Of a stretch of 64,000 nucleotides of DNA, positions 33,630-45,169 are shown piece after piece. The position numbers were made by a program, and so were the translations under genes. Positions within the stretch are counted from its first letter, which is position 1; each line of letters opens with the position of its first letter. The stretch spans positions 10,038,932 through 10,102,931 of the forward strand of contig CM057138.1 in NCBI GenBank assembly GCA_029964075.1, read 5' to 3'. The stretch comes from Patiria pectinifera. Lineage: Eukaryota > Echinodermata > Asteroidea > Valvatida > Asterinidae. Below the pieces are notes generated by a model. That model saw nothing but the letters and a program-made list of their open reading frames with translations. It did not search any database and was not told the origin of the DNA.

Positions 33630-34080
33630 GGCGCTCCATGAGTGCCATCCACTTCTTTGTTTACTCAGATAATTTATCACGTCATGTTGACATATCGCCG
33701 AGAGTAGGGCGACTTAATCACATAATTGTATCGTCCAGTCGACTTACCGAAGTCGACTTGGTGACTTGTCCAGGTGCATTATCTCTCCAAGTCGACTTCC
33801 AGAAGTCGACATGACGACTTGTCCAGATGTATTATCTCATCAAGTCGACTTTCCGAAGTCGAGATGACGACATGTCCAGATGTATTATCTCGCCAAGTTG
33901 ACTTCTCGAGGTCGAGATGACGACTTGTCCAGATGAAATATCTCGCTAAGTCGACTTCCTGAAGTCGAGATGACAACTTGTCGAGATAAATTATCTCGTC
34001 AAGTCGACTTACCATGTGGAGATGATGACATGCACAAATCTCGTTCTGCATGGATATCCCGTTTTGAAGCACTGTCGTGG
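33630..34080. repeat. Palindrome spacer: ~50-bp repeats of the AAGTCGACTT type
   Basis: Units such as AAGTCGACTT, GAAGTCGAGATGACGACTTG, TCCAGATGTATTATCTCGCC repeated about six times, preceded by GGCGCTCCATGAGTGCCATC. The same array, inverted, ends the right arm at 39370-39815, and a truncated version starts the left arm at 28450-28640. This looks like the terminal zone of a long-TIR transposon. Confidence 0.7.
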
Positions 34081-36162
34081 ATTATTTCTTGTACGAGAAA
34101 TGATTTGCTAAAGATATCACTATTAAAACTCTTATTGTCAACACTAAATCAATGTTTTATAAGGGACATTAGCTTATGATTAGCCTTAGCACACTAAAAT
34201 CACACTGTGATCATCACATTATGATAAAGTTCTGTTCCTAGTAATATAGAAGTTGTTCACTTTTGAATGGGACATCGGCCTCAATATTACTGTGACGTTA
34301 TTCTGATGTCATGAAGTATGAAATTACAAGAGATTTTAGATCCCAAATCGACCTAAATCGTTAAGGCTGAGAAAATCCCTCGGGAAGAATGACGTTTTGT
34401 CAAACATGTAATTCAAATTCCCAAGAACCTAAACAATTTCCCTATTAATAAGTTAATGATACATTCCTTCTGGACGAAAGACACCAGGTGGAAGACGCTA
34501 AAAGAGAGTACTTTATTGTTCATAGGTATTAACAGTCAGTGGCGTGAGGTTAAGCCTAATTCCGGTGGGTGCGTAGGGGGAGGCACATAGGTGCACACAA
34601 TTTTTAATGGGGCACTGAAGGCAAATGACAATTTTTGGTTCATATCAAGATTTTAAACGGGGAGCGCCGGGGGAGGGGGTATGGCACGGACATGTGTTGG
34701 GGGGGGGGGGGCACAACCCAGTTACGCCACTGATAGCACCGGTATGTTTAACCTTTTTTCAAGAAATGAAAAAGAATTATTACTGTAAATATATGTCAGC
34801 ATGTTTTTTTTTAATATCCTTCCTTTATCACCATGCAAACGCCGGTCATATTTTACAGCATAATCGGCTAATTCGACAATATTATACTTTTCTCACACCT
34901 GCCTGTGAGTTGCGCAAAAGGAGCGTTTTCCCTTTGGAATGTTGATTGTCAGTCTCTCTTTTCGGAAAAGCCGAATATATTGGTTAATAGGACATGATGC
35001 AAACCGCCATGCGAGTGGTCGGTCGGTTGCAGAGTACAGGTTACTGATGAGGCTACCGTGTATACAACCATGCATGCGGTGCTCAACCGATACCGATTCG
35101 CAAGGCTTTCTACCGGCTTCTTCTTGCAGGGGAGTCAAAAAAGAAAATGACTGAATTTGAAAATATTTAAAAATATTCGGCTTGCTCAATTTCATTATGA
35201 AAAAATTGATAAAGTACAACTTATTGACTTTTAACTGTGAAAATTTCACGTCATTTGCATACTTTATTCCCGCGTTATGTCTAAAACAAGATAAGTTTGC
35301 GGTAGCACCATGTGAATAAATCTCTTTTGTGAGTATGCTGAAAAGAACCGAGGGACTCAACGTTTCGAGCAGTATGCTCTGCCCGTCGTCAAGAGAATGT
35401 TATTCACATGGTGCTACCGCAAACCTTTCTTGTCTTATAAGTATCTTTCCACCATGCAAACCTTCAAATCTCACGTTTTGTCTATTTGAATAAAAAACTC
35501 GGCTGTGCACCTCTGATAATTCTACGAACTGGTTAATACACATTGAGTATTATGAAACATGGACGTTTTCCCACCTCGATGAATGAACGAGAACTTACAA
35601 AGGAGTTTTATATCGTTAACAACATTTCAGAAGAAAAAGAGTTGACTTGTTCTTCATATGCAAACCATTACAACTGACAGTAAAAACAATGGTTTTGATT
35701 TCAATTATTAATATCTCATTTTAATGAATGCTTATGTGTATTATCACTACGCTCAATGGCACTCCAAGGAAAGCTATAAAAATGCTTTCTTTAAGTAAAA
35801 CATGCATAACTTCTGTTGGCATAGATCAATATCAGTAACTGTTTTTTCAGATGAGTGGAAGAACATGCTCTTATTAGACATACTTCATTGTATCAAATTT
35901 GTGTATCAAATTTGATTGCATTTTGAATCACCTTGTAGACGAAAATAATTGCCGTATATGCACAACAACAATCGGGGGCGGAACCAGGAATTTTTGTGGA
36001 GGGGTGGGGGGGGGGGGTTCATCAGCAAATCAATGCTAAAATGTAGACAGGTTTTTTTTCCGGACACTTGGCTCCTTAAAATCAATAGGGCTCCTTAAAA
36101 TCAATAGGGGGGTTGGGGGTTGGGGGTGGCTCGTACCATACTTTCAAAGCGGTCGCTGTTCA

Positions 36163-37995
36163 AATCCGAAGATTATTAACAATATGTTACGGGATATGTA
36201 TGTAACAGTCCGTTTCAATTTATTTATTTATTTTTCTTTTATTTGATGTGTCCTTTCCTTTCCACCTTACAAGTAAAAGTTCCTATGCAAATGTCTTTTC
36301 TTTTCTTGTGTGAATATTCAATAGCTATGTGCATTCTTAGACATTCTTCAGTTGGGTGTAGTTCTTTTGTGTTTGATTAGTTGGGTGTGTATGTGTGTGG
36401 GAGTATATAAGTGTATGGTTCGCGTGACTGCAGCCCACTCTATCTCATATTGAGAGCTCACTAGACACCAAGACAAATATCCTGCTGCCTGCTGCCTGCT
36501 GCCTGCTGCCTGCTGCCTGCTGCCTGCTGCCTGCTGCCTGCTGCCTGCTGCCTGCTGCCTGCTGCCTGCTGCCTGCTGCCTGCTGCCTGCTGCCTGCTGC
36601 CTAACCTTTTTGCTGAGCAGAGTATTCAGACTCTGGTGCAGAGCAAACGTTTATTAGCAGAGCCAAGCCGTGTACTGCAGCATTGCCATATAGCTGTTAG
36701 CTGGGGCATTTTTGCTCCACTGTCTGCTGGTGAGCTGAAAACCAGATACGGGGAACCTCACTGCAAAACCGTGAGTTAGATTAATTAATTTGTTTCCGCT
36801 AATTTTATCCGAAGTGGTTTAATTTCTTAAAATTTGTTTATTTGTTCGAAGGATTATTTTGCCTACAAAATATAGTGATTGCTTAAACTTGCATGACCTG
36901 TGTACGTTATTTATGTTGAAGATTTGGGATTATTATTATTGGGGATCGGGTATTTTAATTTCACTTTTCCAGAAAGTATTACTGGGGATTTCAGCCAGCT
37001 GAGGAACTTCTTCTTTGTCACCCATATAATGGTCTGAGATTCTGACGTTGCAATGGGACAGTCACGTTACTACTGTGCTAGCTCTAGCTGTGTCAAGACC
37101 TGACCCTGGTACTACCCCAAGATCCAGACCAAGTCTGAGGAGACCCTTTTGACGGCTCAGTGGAACACCAGAACTGTAATTTATACTGGGTGAACTTTAC
37201 AGATTTTAGAGCGTGTATAGCCGTTAATAATTTTCATACATTGTATATCGTCAACTGGTCAGAGATGGAGTTATTTATTCTGTGTGTAATTTGTGCCACC
37301 GAAATCGTGAAACTCAAATAATAGCAAGTATAAAAAAGTGGTTGTTTTTTGGTGAAAGACACTTAAGAATAAGTAAACCGTTCAGTGTTAATTTGATTTA
37401 CAAGAAAACGCATAAGTGATCCCACTGGTGTAGCAACTAAAATTTCAGTTAAAGTGAACAGAAGTGTAAATTAGTAGTGCAGTACAAAAACCTAGTGTAA
37501 TTAAGTTAGTGTATAGTGCACATAAGTGCACTGTGTTTCAAGTATTCGACTTGAACAATAACCTTGTTAACTCAAGTGAAGTGTAATACCGTTTTTGAAA
37601 CGGAAGTGTAGTAAGGTTTTTGTAACAGAAGAAGCTTAAGGATTCAAGTTTTAAAACAGTGGTTCAATCAGAGATTTATTTATTAATTTAATTCCGTGGT
37701 CATAGTCCCAGAAGTGTACATTTTAATCAATATAATTGTGTAGTCCTTCATTGAATGTTTTTAATATTAAAGTTTTTTGTAAATAATTGTCACTGAAAGT
37801 AAATTCTCCGTGTTGATTTATTTGCGTTGACAACAGTCTGACAATGTACAAATACCCCCTAACCCAGCAGGTTCTGTTCGTATGTTGGGGAAAGGCGTAT
37901 AATACCAGTATAATTTCTCGGGGTGTCGGAGTAGGGGCGCTGGGCTGTACTATTGTACAGGAATACCCTATAACGTCACTCGAATGGGCTATTGT
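36163..37995 (+). mobile_element. Insertion in the right palindrome arm, possibly an LTR or solo LTR
   Basis: The mirror position (29975) is uninterrupted. It contains TGTTACGGGATATGTATGTA near 36186, a TATA-like GTATATAAG near 36404, a CTGCCTG heptamer array (36481-36602), a mixed non-repetitive zone, and AT-rich AATAAA-like motifs toward 37790. A promoter-like start and polyadenylation-like end without any coding frame would suit an LTR, but terminal TG...CA and a target duplication are not certain. Confidence 0.45.
36481..36602. repeat. (CTGCCTG)n heptamer array, about 17 copies
   Basis: Perfect 7-bp repeats over 122 bp, inside the insertion in the right arm. The lack of divergence between units suggests recent expansion. 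Confidence 0.9.
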
Positions 37996-39369
37996 GTACA
38001 CAGATGCTTGCAAAGGCCTCAATTGAATAGCCATTCGGAACCAGTTGAACATAATTTTTTATGATTTGGGAAAAGCTTGGCTAGGCTTGACTAGTCTTTT
38101 TTATTGCCACAAGAACATTTAGTTTAACCTCAAAATAAGTCATCAACTATTATTTACACGACATCATTATGATGTTATCAAAATATAAAACAACAAACCA
38201 AAAAAATCGACGAAATTTATTTCTTTGTAGATTGTGTTTATCCAGCTTACAAACTCATGGGGCATGCATCGAACCGGGGACATCTGTGGTTTAGTTGAGT
38301 AAACACACACAAAGACATGTAAAATTAGAACTAAAGGAAAGTTGAGTGTCAATACGTTTGTGGTACATTTTAAAACGTGTTAACTATTTTCGCAAACGAG
38401 CTTGATATTTCTTAATTATTAAATAGCATTCCTAGAAACTAATACCCGACGACACCGAGACTGACAATTTGATCAAAATGCGGCGTGCAGAGGCAACTAA
38501 TGGTTGTGTCTCTTTTGTTGATGTTCATAAAAATGCAAAACGTCTGCTCGTCTATTTCCTTTCCACACATAAAGCGGCACAGAGACGGATGATTAATGAT
38601 GTCATTAGAGTTGTTTTCATTGAAAAGGTATTGTTGCTTTGATGCAAAGCGTTTGGGTATTATCATCTATGGAGAAGCTATTAAGCTTGACGAACATGCA
38701 ACGCATGATTGTATAGTTTTGGGAATTTGGAAGGTTATTGTTGGTATAATTATATACGTGCTTTTTCAAAATTTCGATTTTTTTCTTTTCCGAAAGAAAT
38801 GTAAAAGAATATAATGTCATGCAACAAATGCCCCCCCCCCCGGCGCTCCCCATTTAAAATCTTGAAATTAACACAAATTTGTCTTTGTCTTCAGTGCCCC
38901 AGATTGAATGTTGGCAATAAGAGCTTTTATAGTGACTTTTTATTAAATATATCAGACAAGAGTTTTGCTAAATTTCCGATATTCCAATTTAAGCCGTGAG
39001 AGTCGTTTTATCTTAAATATGATCTCAATATGATTTAAAGCAAATCTTGAATTTGTAAGTGTCATTTTTAGGCAACCTGTCAATAAAGACATTTTTGTGA
39101 ATTCATGATTGTTAATGTTTTACGTGAAGTGAATTACTTTTTAACGGGATAAATAGGGGAAAACAAGGCAGAGGTGTGATTTCCTACGAAGCTTGGGGGA
39201 GTAATTTAAAACAAGATGAAAATAAAAAAAACACAAATCAACTTCGACCCAGATCAAATCAATACCCTACAGTTTATCTCTTGTTCCTCTGCCAGTTTAT
39301 TGTTCATATAAGAACGGGTGGGGAAAACCTCAAATGCACCGACGAACAAGAAAGAATCCACGATAGTGC

Positions 39370-39815
39370 TTCAACAACGGGATATCCATACAGAATGAGA
39401 TTTTTGCCTGTCATCATCTCCACATCGTAAGTCGACTTGACAAGATAATTTATCTCGACAAGTTGTCATCTCGACTTCAGGAAGTTGACTTAGCTAGATA
39501 TTTCATCTGGACATGTCGTTATCTGGACTTCGAGAAGTCAACTTGGCGAGATAATACATCTGGACAAGTCGTCATCTCGACTTCGGAAAGTCGACTTGGA
39601 GAGATAATGCATCTGGACAAGTCACCAAGTCGACTTCGGTAAGTCGACTTGGCGAGATAATACATCTGGACAAGTCGTCAAGTTGACTACGGTAAGTCGA
39701 CTTAGCGATACAATTATGTGATTAAGTCGCCTTACTCTCGGCGATAAGTCAACATGACGTGATAAATTATCTGAGTAAATAAAGAAGTGGATGGCACTAA
39801 TGGAGCGCCGTAATT
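39370..39815. repeat. Terminal AAGTCGACTT array at the right edge of the palindrome
   Basis: Inverted counterpart of 33630-34080, ending in CACTAATGGAGCGCC. With the spacer array it brackets 33630-39815 as a possible ~6.2-kb element with ~440-bp terminal inverted repeats. Confidence 0.68.
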
Positions 39816-40017
39816 TTGTTTTGGTGTGAATATTTAAAAATGTAATCGGCTAGTCTACCCAAAATCGAAAAGAAATGAAAAGATGAAGTACAAGACAATA
39901 ATTTAATTTTTGTTTGAGAAACTCCAGTGATGTCGGCTTGCATGTTATTTGGCCCTGAACTTTGTTGATTTTACACTGTTTTCAATGGGGCTTGAATTGG
40001 TTCAGTGCACCCCTAAG

Positions 40018-42224
40018 CAGTGTTGTAGGTCACGAGGACCGGTCTCGGTCTCGGTCTTGGTCTCAAGACCACTTTTTGCCGGCCTCGGTCTCGGTCTCGG
40101 TCTCGGTCTCGGGAGCTGTGGTCTCGGTCTTGGTCTCGGTCTCGGTCCCCTTTGGTCTCGATATTTTGGCTGGTCTCGAGTCGAGACCAGCCAAAAAGAG
40201 AGGGGGCGGATTCCGCCCCGGCGCTTTTAAGGTTAAGAAAAAGAATCAGTTTAGGGCAAATGTGACTGCAATGTGATGCTAATGGACATGTCTCTCCTCA
40301 CTTTCTAGTGAGTGAGGCATAGTCCAATAACCATGGCTCCTCTTCTTTTTTCTCGTTTTTTTTGTGGAATGATCTGTTGAAACAAGCACTTTATAGCCAT
40401 CCTCATTGATTCCAAATACAACTGAGATTTAAATCTTATGAATCAAGACTGAAACATTATTATTTTTACAGTCAGATTTTGTATTTTGAATATGGGGAAC
40501 AATTCAACTCTTTTTCCCTAGAAATATTGGTGATTTTTTTTCTATTTTCTTTTTCAATTTTTCCTTGATAATTATATTTATTAATGGATATTCATCATTT
40601 CGTAGACCTTTAAATTGGTATTAGTGGTGGACAGCTGAATTTTGTGATCTCTTTATTAAAATAGACACGACTTGGGAATAGAGTATGCAAAAACGTGAAA
40701 TGTTCACAGTTACTACTCAATAACATGTTCTTTATCCCAATTATATTTTTTACAAAAAGGAGCGTGCCATTTTTTTTGATCATACGGTCACTGTTTTTTT
40801 GACTCGCCATGCATTCATCTTTTCATCTGTGATAAACACAAATTGAGCTACTGCCATAGTCCCACAAAAATAGAGTCTAATTGCCTGCCTCGTCTCCTTC
40901 CTAAATTTCAATTAGATTGGCATGAGTCGAGAAGAATTGTGTTCCATTAATCGCTATATGCTGTTTACGGCCTTCACAATAAACTATTAATATATTGGCA
41001 ATATGTCGTACTTGTTAATCGCTAAAATATTCAAGTAAATTGCCCAGCAAAGTAGCTGATGCGGGCGATACGATGGCACGGTACAAACACAGAGGCGTGG
41101 GCACTGAGCCATGAATCCTAAATGTACATCTCGCCCACCACATTCAGTTTGTGACAGCGCCCTTCTATTGTGTCGGCCATATTCTCAAATAGGCTAATGA
41201 CGATGATGACGGCGGGCAATTAACAGAAGATAGATCAGGCAAATATGGTTCATCAATCTTCTATAGTATATGTAACGTTATTGACATTAAACAAAAATAA
41301 AGTGGCATTACATTTCAGCCTTAGCCAGGCCTTCTTCAGAGGTAAATGACAGAGGAACAAGAAACAAACATGTAGGGGACACACAAACATGCAGGGTTGG
41401 AAGGAGAATCACAAAGAGGGATGGGGGGGGGGGCAGACCAATCCATATCTGGCTACCATCTCTCAATTTTTTGGTCTACATGTACAAATCTATATTCCAT
41501 GACTAAAATTTTTAAAAAATAAATCAATATTTTCTTGCTCCGAATCTTTTTCGAATCAGGTTTACAAGGAGGTCCAATGTAAAATTAAAGTTGCATTTAA
41601 ATATCCGTTAGTGGTCATTGCTGAAACCAAGGGGTGGCTGTGGAGTTTAGGGTCCGAGTTCCTATAACAGATGAAACATCCACCTTTAACTTTTTACTTT
41701 TGTCAAGTTTCAACATGTTCAGGTTTTGCAAAAACTAGTACAAATTGTCGTACTCCTAAGTTAGAGTTTCTTCATCAGATTTACACTTTATAGTAGTTAA
41801 ACAATATAAGAAAAACAAAATATTAAAAAAAAAGTGGCAAAAATATAGAAGTTCATCAAATAAGGTTTTCCCCTTCTTTAAATTAGGTTGTTTCAAAATT
41901 TGTAATTGATTGTGACAATAACAAATTCTGTTGCCATGTTGTAATTTATGGCATGAAGCAAACACGAAGAGCACTCGCATGACACAATTAAGCAGGTACA
42001 AGTGATTCCTAACCTTCAATCACTTCCTTCACATCCCCATGAACATCAACATCTCAAGGACAGACTTGTTTATTTAGATTATTGTTATTTATTATCCGCG
42101 GTCTCGGTCTCGGACCATTTCGGTCTCGGTCTCGGTCCGCCTTGAGGGGCTGGTCTCGGTCTCGGTCTCGGTCTCGCAACTTCAGGTCTCGGTCTCGGAC
42201 TATCCGGTCTCGACTACAACACTG
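40018..42224. mobile_element. hAT-like non-autonomous element, copy 2 (GGTCTC-rich ends)
   Basis: Ends CAGTGTTGTAG and, at the right, CTACAACACTG. Arrays of GGTCTC/GGTCTT lie at both ends (40041-40190 and 42098-42212). The body parallels copy 1. A clean 8-bp duplication is not visible here (CCCCTAAG versus ACACCCAC), so an end may be altered. It lacks the two short insertions found in copy 1. Confidence 0.78.
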
Positions 42225-42380
42225 ACACCCACTCACACCACGGAACACGTATTATAGACAGGTGTTCCGTGGGTCACACAGTTTCAGTCAGCGATATCAC
42301 GCGAATCGGCCACGCACAAACTTTTTCCTCCATTCATATAAGCTAAATATAATAAAAGACCAATAAAAATTCCTTGAAAT

Positions 42381-43091
42381 CAGTGGCGTAGCCATGGCGG
42401 GGCGTGGGGGGCGACAGCCCCCCATGAAACCTTGCCCCCCCCCCCAAGTCGCCCCCCACTGAGACGTTGAGTTTCTAAAAAAAATTTCATTGATCTACAT
42501 GACGCCATGGGCGTCAATCCTGGGGGGACTTTTTGAAGGGTGGGGGACACGATATCAAATGTCCCCCCCCCCCCGATTTTTGAACTCGTGTCTCATTTAC
42601 CGGGCCCTATTATGTACTACAATGTATCTTTTGCTTAGAAAATATTGGTTAAAGTGGTCAGAAATTGCATCAGATAGCACCACAAAGCGGGCCCGAACCC
42701 CACGCCTAGAGCTCAGAATTCTGGTAGCTGATTCAATGACTCCAACCTCGAAAACAATGTTCAAAATTTTTTCTTATGCCTTTAGCTGAGAAAACCTCGA
42801 AAATTATGTTTAAATTATTATCTTTTGTGCTAAGATAATTATTGGTTAAAGTGGTAAGAAATTGCCTCAGATCACACCACAGAGCATCGAGAATCCAATT
42901 TTTTTCGGGGCCCTTAAGCGGGCCCGACCCCCACGCCGTAAGGGCTTCGCGCTTCGCGTTTCGCGCTTCGCACTTGCATCAGTTCTGATCAAGGTATACC
43001 CCCCCACTTTTGAGAAGCGATTGACGCCCCTACATGACGCCCCCATGAAATGTTCCAGCCCCCCACTGAAAAATTCCGGGCTACGCCACTG
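42381..43091. mobile_element. CAGTGGCGTAGCC MITE split by a nested MITE
   Basis: Perfect ends CAGTGGCGTAGCC / GGCTACGCCACTG with C/G-runs inside. It is interrupted at 42506-43032 by a second element. Its own target duplication is not clear. Confidence 0.7.
42506..43032. mobile_element. CATGGGCGTCAAT element nested in the 42381-43091 MITE (hAT-like)
   Basis: Exact 8-bp duplication CATGACGC (42498-42505, 43033-43040). Ends CATGGGCGTCAATCC and CGATTGACGCCCCTA. The body is related, in inverted orientation, to 58346-59114, including the GGCGTGGGGTTCGGG and CTCTGTGGTG blocks. Confidence 0.75.
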
Positions 43092-43164
43092 GATCACACC
43101 ATAGACAATGGTATACAAAGCACACACTGTCCAGGAGTGATAAAAGAGAACGCACCAGTAGTGT

Positions 43165-43408
43165 TGCAGCATTCGATGCCGTTCACGTTATCACGTCAGG
43201 TTCACGCTTTGGACTCCCTTTGATTTTGGGTTCAGCTTCTTCGGACTTGAGCTCTATTGTAAAAGTTTAGCGCACCTGGATTGGACAAGTTTCACTGGAG
43301 GATATTCGGATCACACGACCAGAGGCCATTTGGACTTCGCTTTTTAGAGGACAATTGAGAGATTCTGAGGAGGGCTTGGACATCCAACTAAGCACTTTGT
43401 TTTGTAAG
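43165..43408 (+). other. Candidate noncoding first exon with TATA-like upstream element
   Basis: A GATAAAAGAG TATA-like element near 43138 precedes about 240 bp of mixed-composition sequence that ends at a strong donor (TTGTAAG|GTAAGT at 43408). No open coding frame is evident. It is upstream of, and on the same strand as, the LRR gene, whose first coding exon has an acceptor before its ATG. The link is inferred only; it could also belong to a transposon. Confidence 0.3.
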
Positions 43409-43599
43409 GTAAGTCTACATTTTTTTTTTACATTTCGTAGTTAATCATTGCTAGAGTGAAGGCTGTCAAATTGGCATTCGACTGAATATCTGACCAATTT
43501 GTTTTAATGATATTCTAATACTGTATGTGCTCTTCAACAAGTTCGAATGTTCCTTTTTTGTGTATTATTTATGGTGGTTCTAAATGAACATCGCACTTT

Positions 43600-43810
43600 G
43601 TGAATATTGACGTCAATATTATATTAACGTCAAAAATTCACATTTCGCTCTCCGGTCGCAAATTAAGACGTCAATATTCGCAAATTTTGACGTCAATATT
43701 CGCAAAACTTTGACGTCAATATTCGCGTCAAAAACTTCACGTCTCGCTCTGCGGTCCCAATTATTGACGTAAATATTCGCGTCAAAAAATGCACGTCCCG
43801 TTCTGGCATC
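43600..43810. repeat. Short repeats of TGACGTCAATATTCGC
   Basis: Palindromic TGACGTCA occurs at 43608-43615, 43688-43695 and 43711-43718, with near copies at 43625, 43666 and 43767. These match the cAMP response element consensus, but the spacing looks like a decayed tandem repeat with CACGTCTCGCTCTGCGGTC blocks between. Confidence 0.55.
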
Positions 43811-45169
43811 CGCAAATTTTCGGTCGTGAGTTTTATCCCCAGCAAGCTTCGTATTCCAAGTTGCCGCGCGAGCGGCTGCTTTGAAAACCCAACTACAGAC
43901 GACGCCTGATTAACACAACACAGCAAGCATCCTGTGAAATCATGGCACCTGGTGTGCTGTCATTTTCAAGAAAGTTTACTTTTTTAAAAACTGTCCCCAA
44001 TCACCAAAGTTAGTGAGTCCACATCTTGTTTGCAATTGGGTAAACATCCGTCAACGGTTGCAAACCACCTGGTCCCCTGACCTGACAATTCCCCGACGTC
44101 ACTAAATTTCGTCTGAAATAGGGTCAGGGAACCAGACTAGAAGAGCAACATTTTTATCTTAGTTTTTCCAACATCTATGAACACAAAACTTTACACAGGT
44201 CAGTGTAACAATATTTGCTATGAAATACTAAACCCCCAAATTCATCCATTTCTAAAAATTTCAGCAAAAGCAAATGTTGCATATTACCTTAAGCACGCCC
44301 ACAATACTGTTACATCCATAGAGCTATATTAAATTAATTTGATTTAATATAGATCTATGGTAGTCTGCGTTTTGCCCGTGGTCGTTCATATTGTAAGCGA
44401 GAAAATACAGAAAAACACAACGGACAGTCTTTGGTGAAATAATTATAATGTACTACAGAATCGAAAAATAAAGTGCATCTTTCCAAGTCAAATTTCTTTG
44501 GCGTTTCTTTTTTATGTAATATTTTTTATGAAACGAATTATGTGATCGATATCTTGTGCTTTGGTCAACTCGCCCCCTGACCAACTCGCTCCCTGGTCAA
44601 TTTGCCCGACAGTCTTGCCTCTCCCGCCCCAGCATCTAAGTCTCTGAAACCTTTTTTCCAGGCTTATGTGTGAGGGTATTCAGGTTATCTTTTACTTTTG
44701 TCCTTGGAAGACTATAACATATACAATAAAATAGTCAGGATCTGTACAAAATTCGTTTTAATTAAAAAATGTATTCGTTTTCAATAAGCACATTTTGGGG
44801 TTCACAAGTTGAACAGAAAACATCCTACATTATAGAGTGTGTTCGTCAACTAGTTCCCCAAATCAGCCAAAATAGTTCGGATAGTTTTGTCTTGAACTCA
44901 ATCAACAAAGCAAAGAAGAAACAGTTTCAAACAACTTCAAAACGAAAATCTAACTTTAATTCAAAAGAAAAATCTAAATAAACTATCTACACAAATATTT
45001 ACAGAGTACTCAAGTTAAATCAGGAGTTTCCTTGAATCAAAAGAAGTCAACAAACTCAAGAATGATCAAACAATTTAGGATTTCCTCAAAATATTAAACT
45101 CAAAAGTGAACGCAATGAACAGCAAATATAAGTCATGCAATTTCTCAAGTCAAACCGAAGTAAACAAGT
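43811..45169. other. Non-genic sequence
   Basis: AT-rich; includes a 45-bp hairpin at 44316-44360 (CCATAGAGCTATATTAAAT and its near complement) and the dispersed repeat at 44195-44285. No convincing frame. Confidence 0.45.

Larger units (their letters stand above)
34085..39490. repeat. Right arm of a giant imperfect palindrome
   Basis: Mirror of 28450-33600. It carries a private insertion of about 1.8 kb (36163-37995) that is absent from the left arm at about 29975. Divergence between arms is low but clear (scattered substitutions and small indels), so the duplication is not brand new. Confidence 0.85.

Noticed and set aside
36186..37842. Clean solo LTR with TG...CA ends
   Set aside because: ACAAT occurs near both candidate ends but not at positions that also give TG and CA; kept only as a possible LTR.
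40005..42232. 8-bp target duplication for hAT-like copy 2
   Set aside because: CCCCTAAG and ACACCCAC do not match; the ends are called from the TIRs only.
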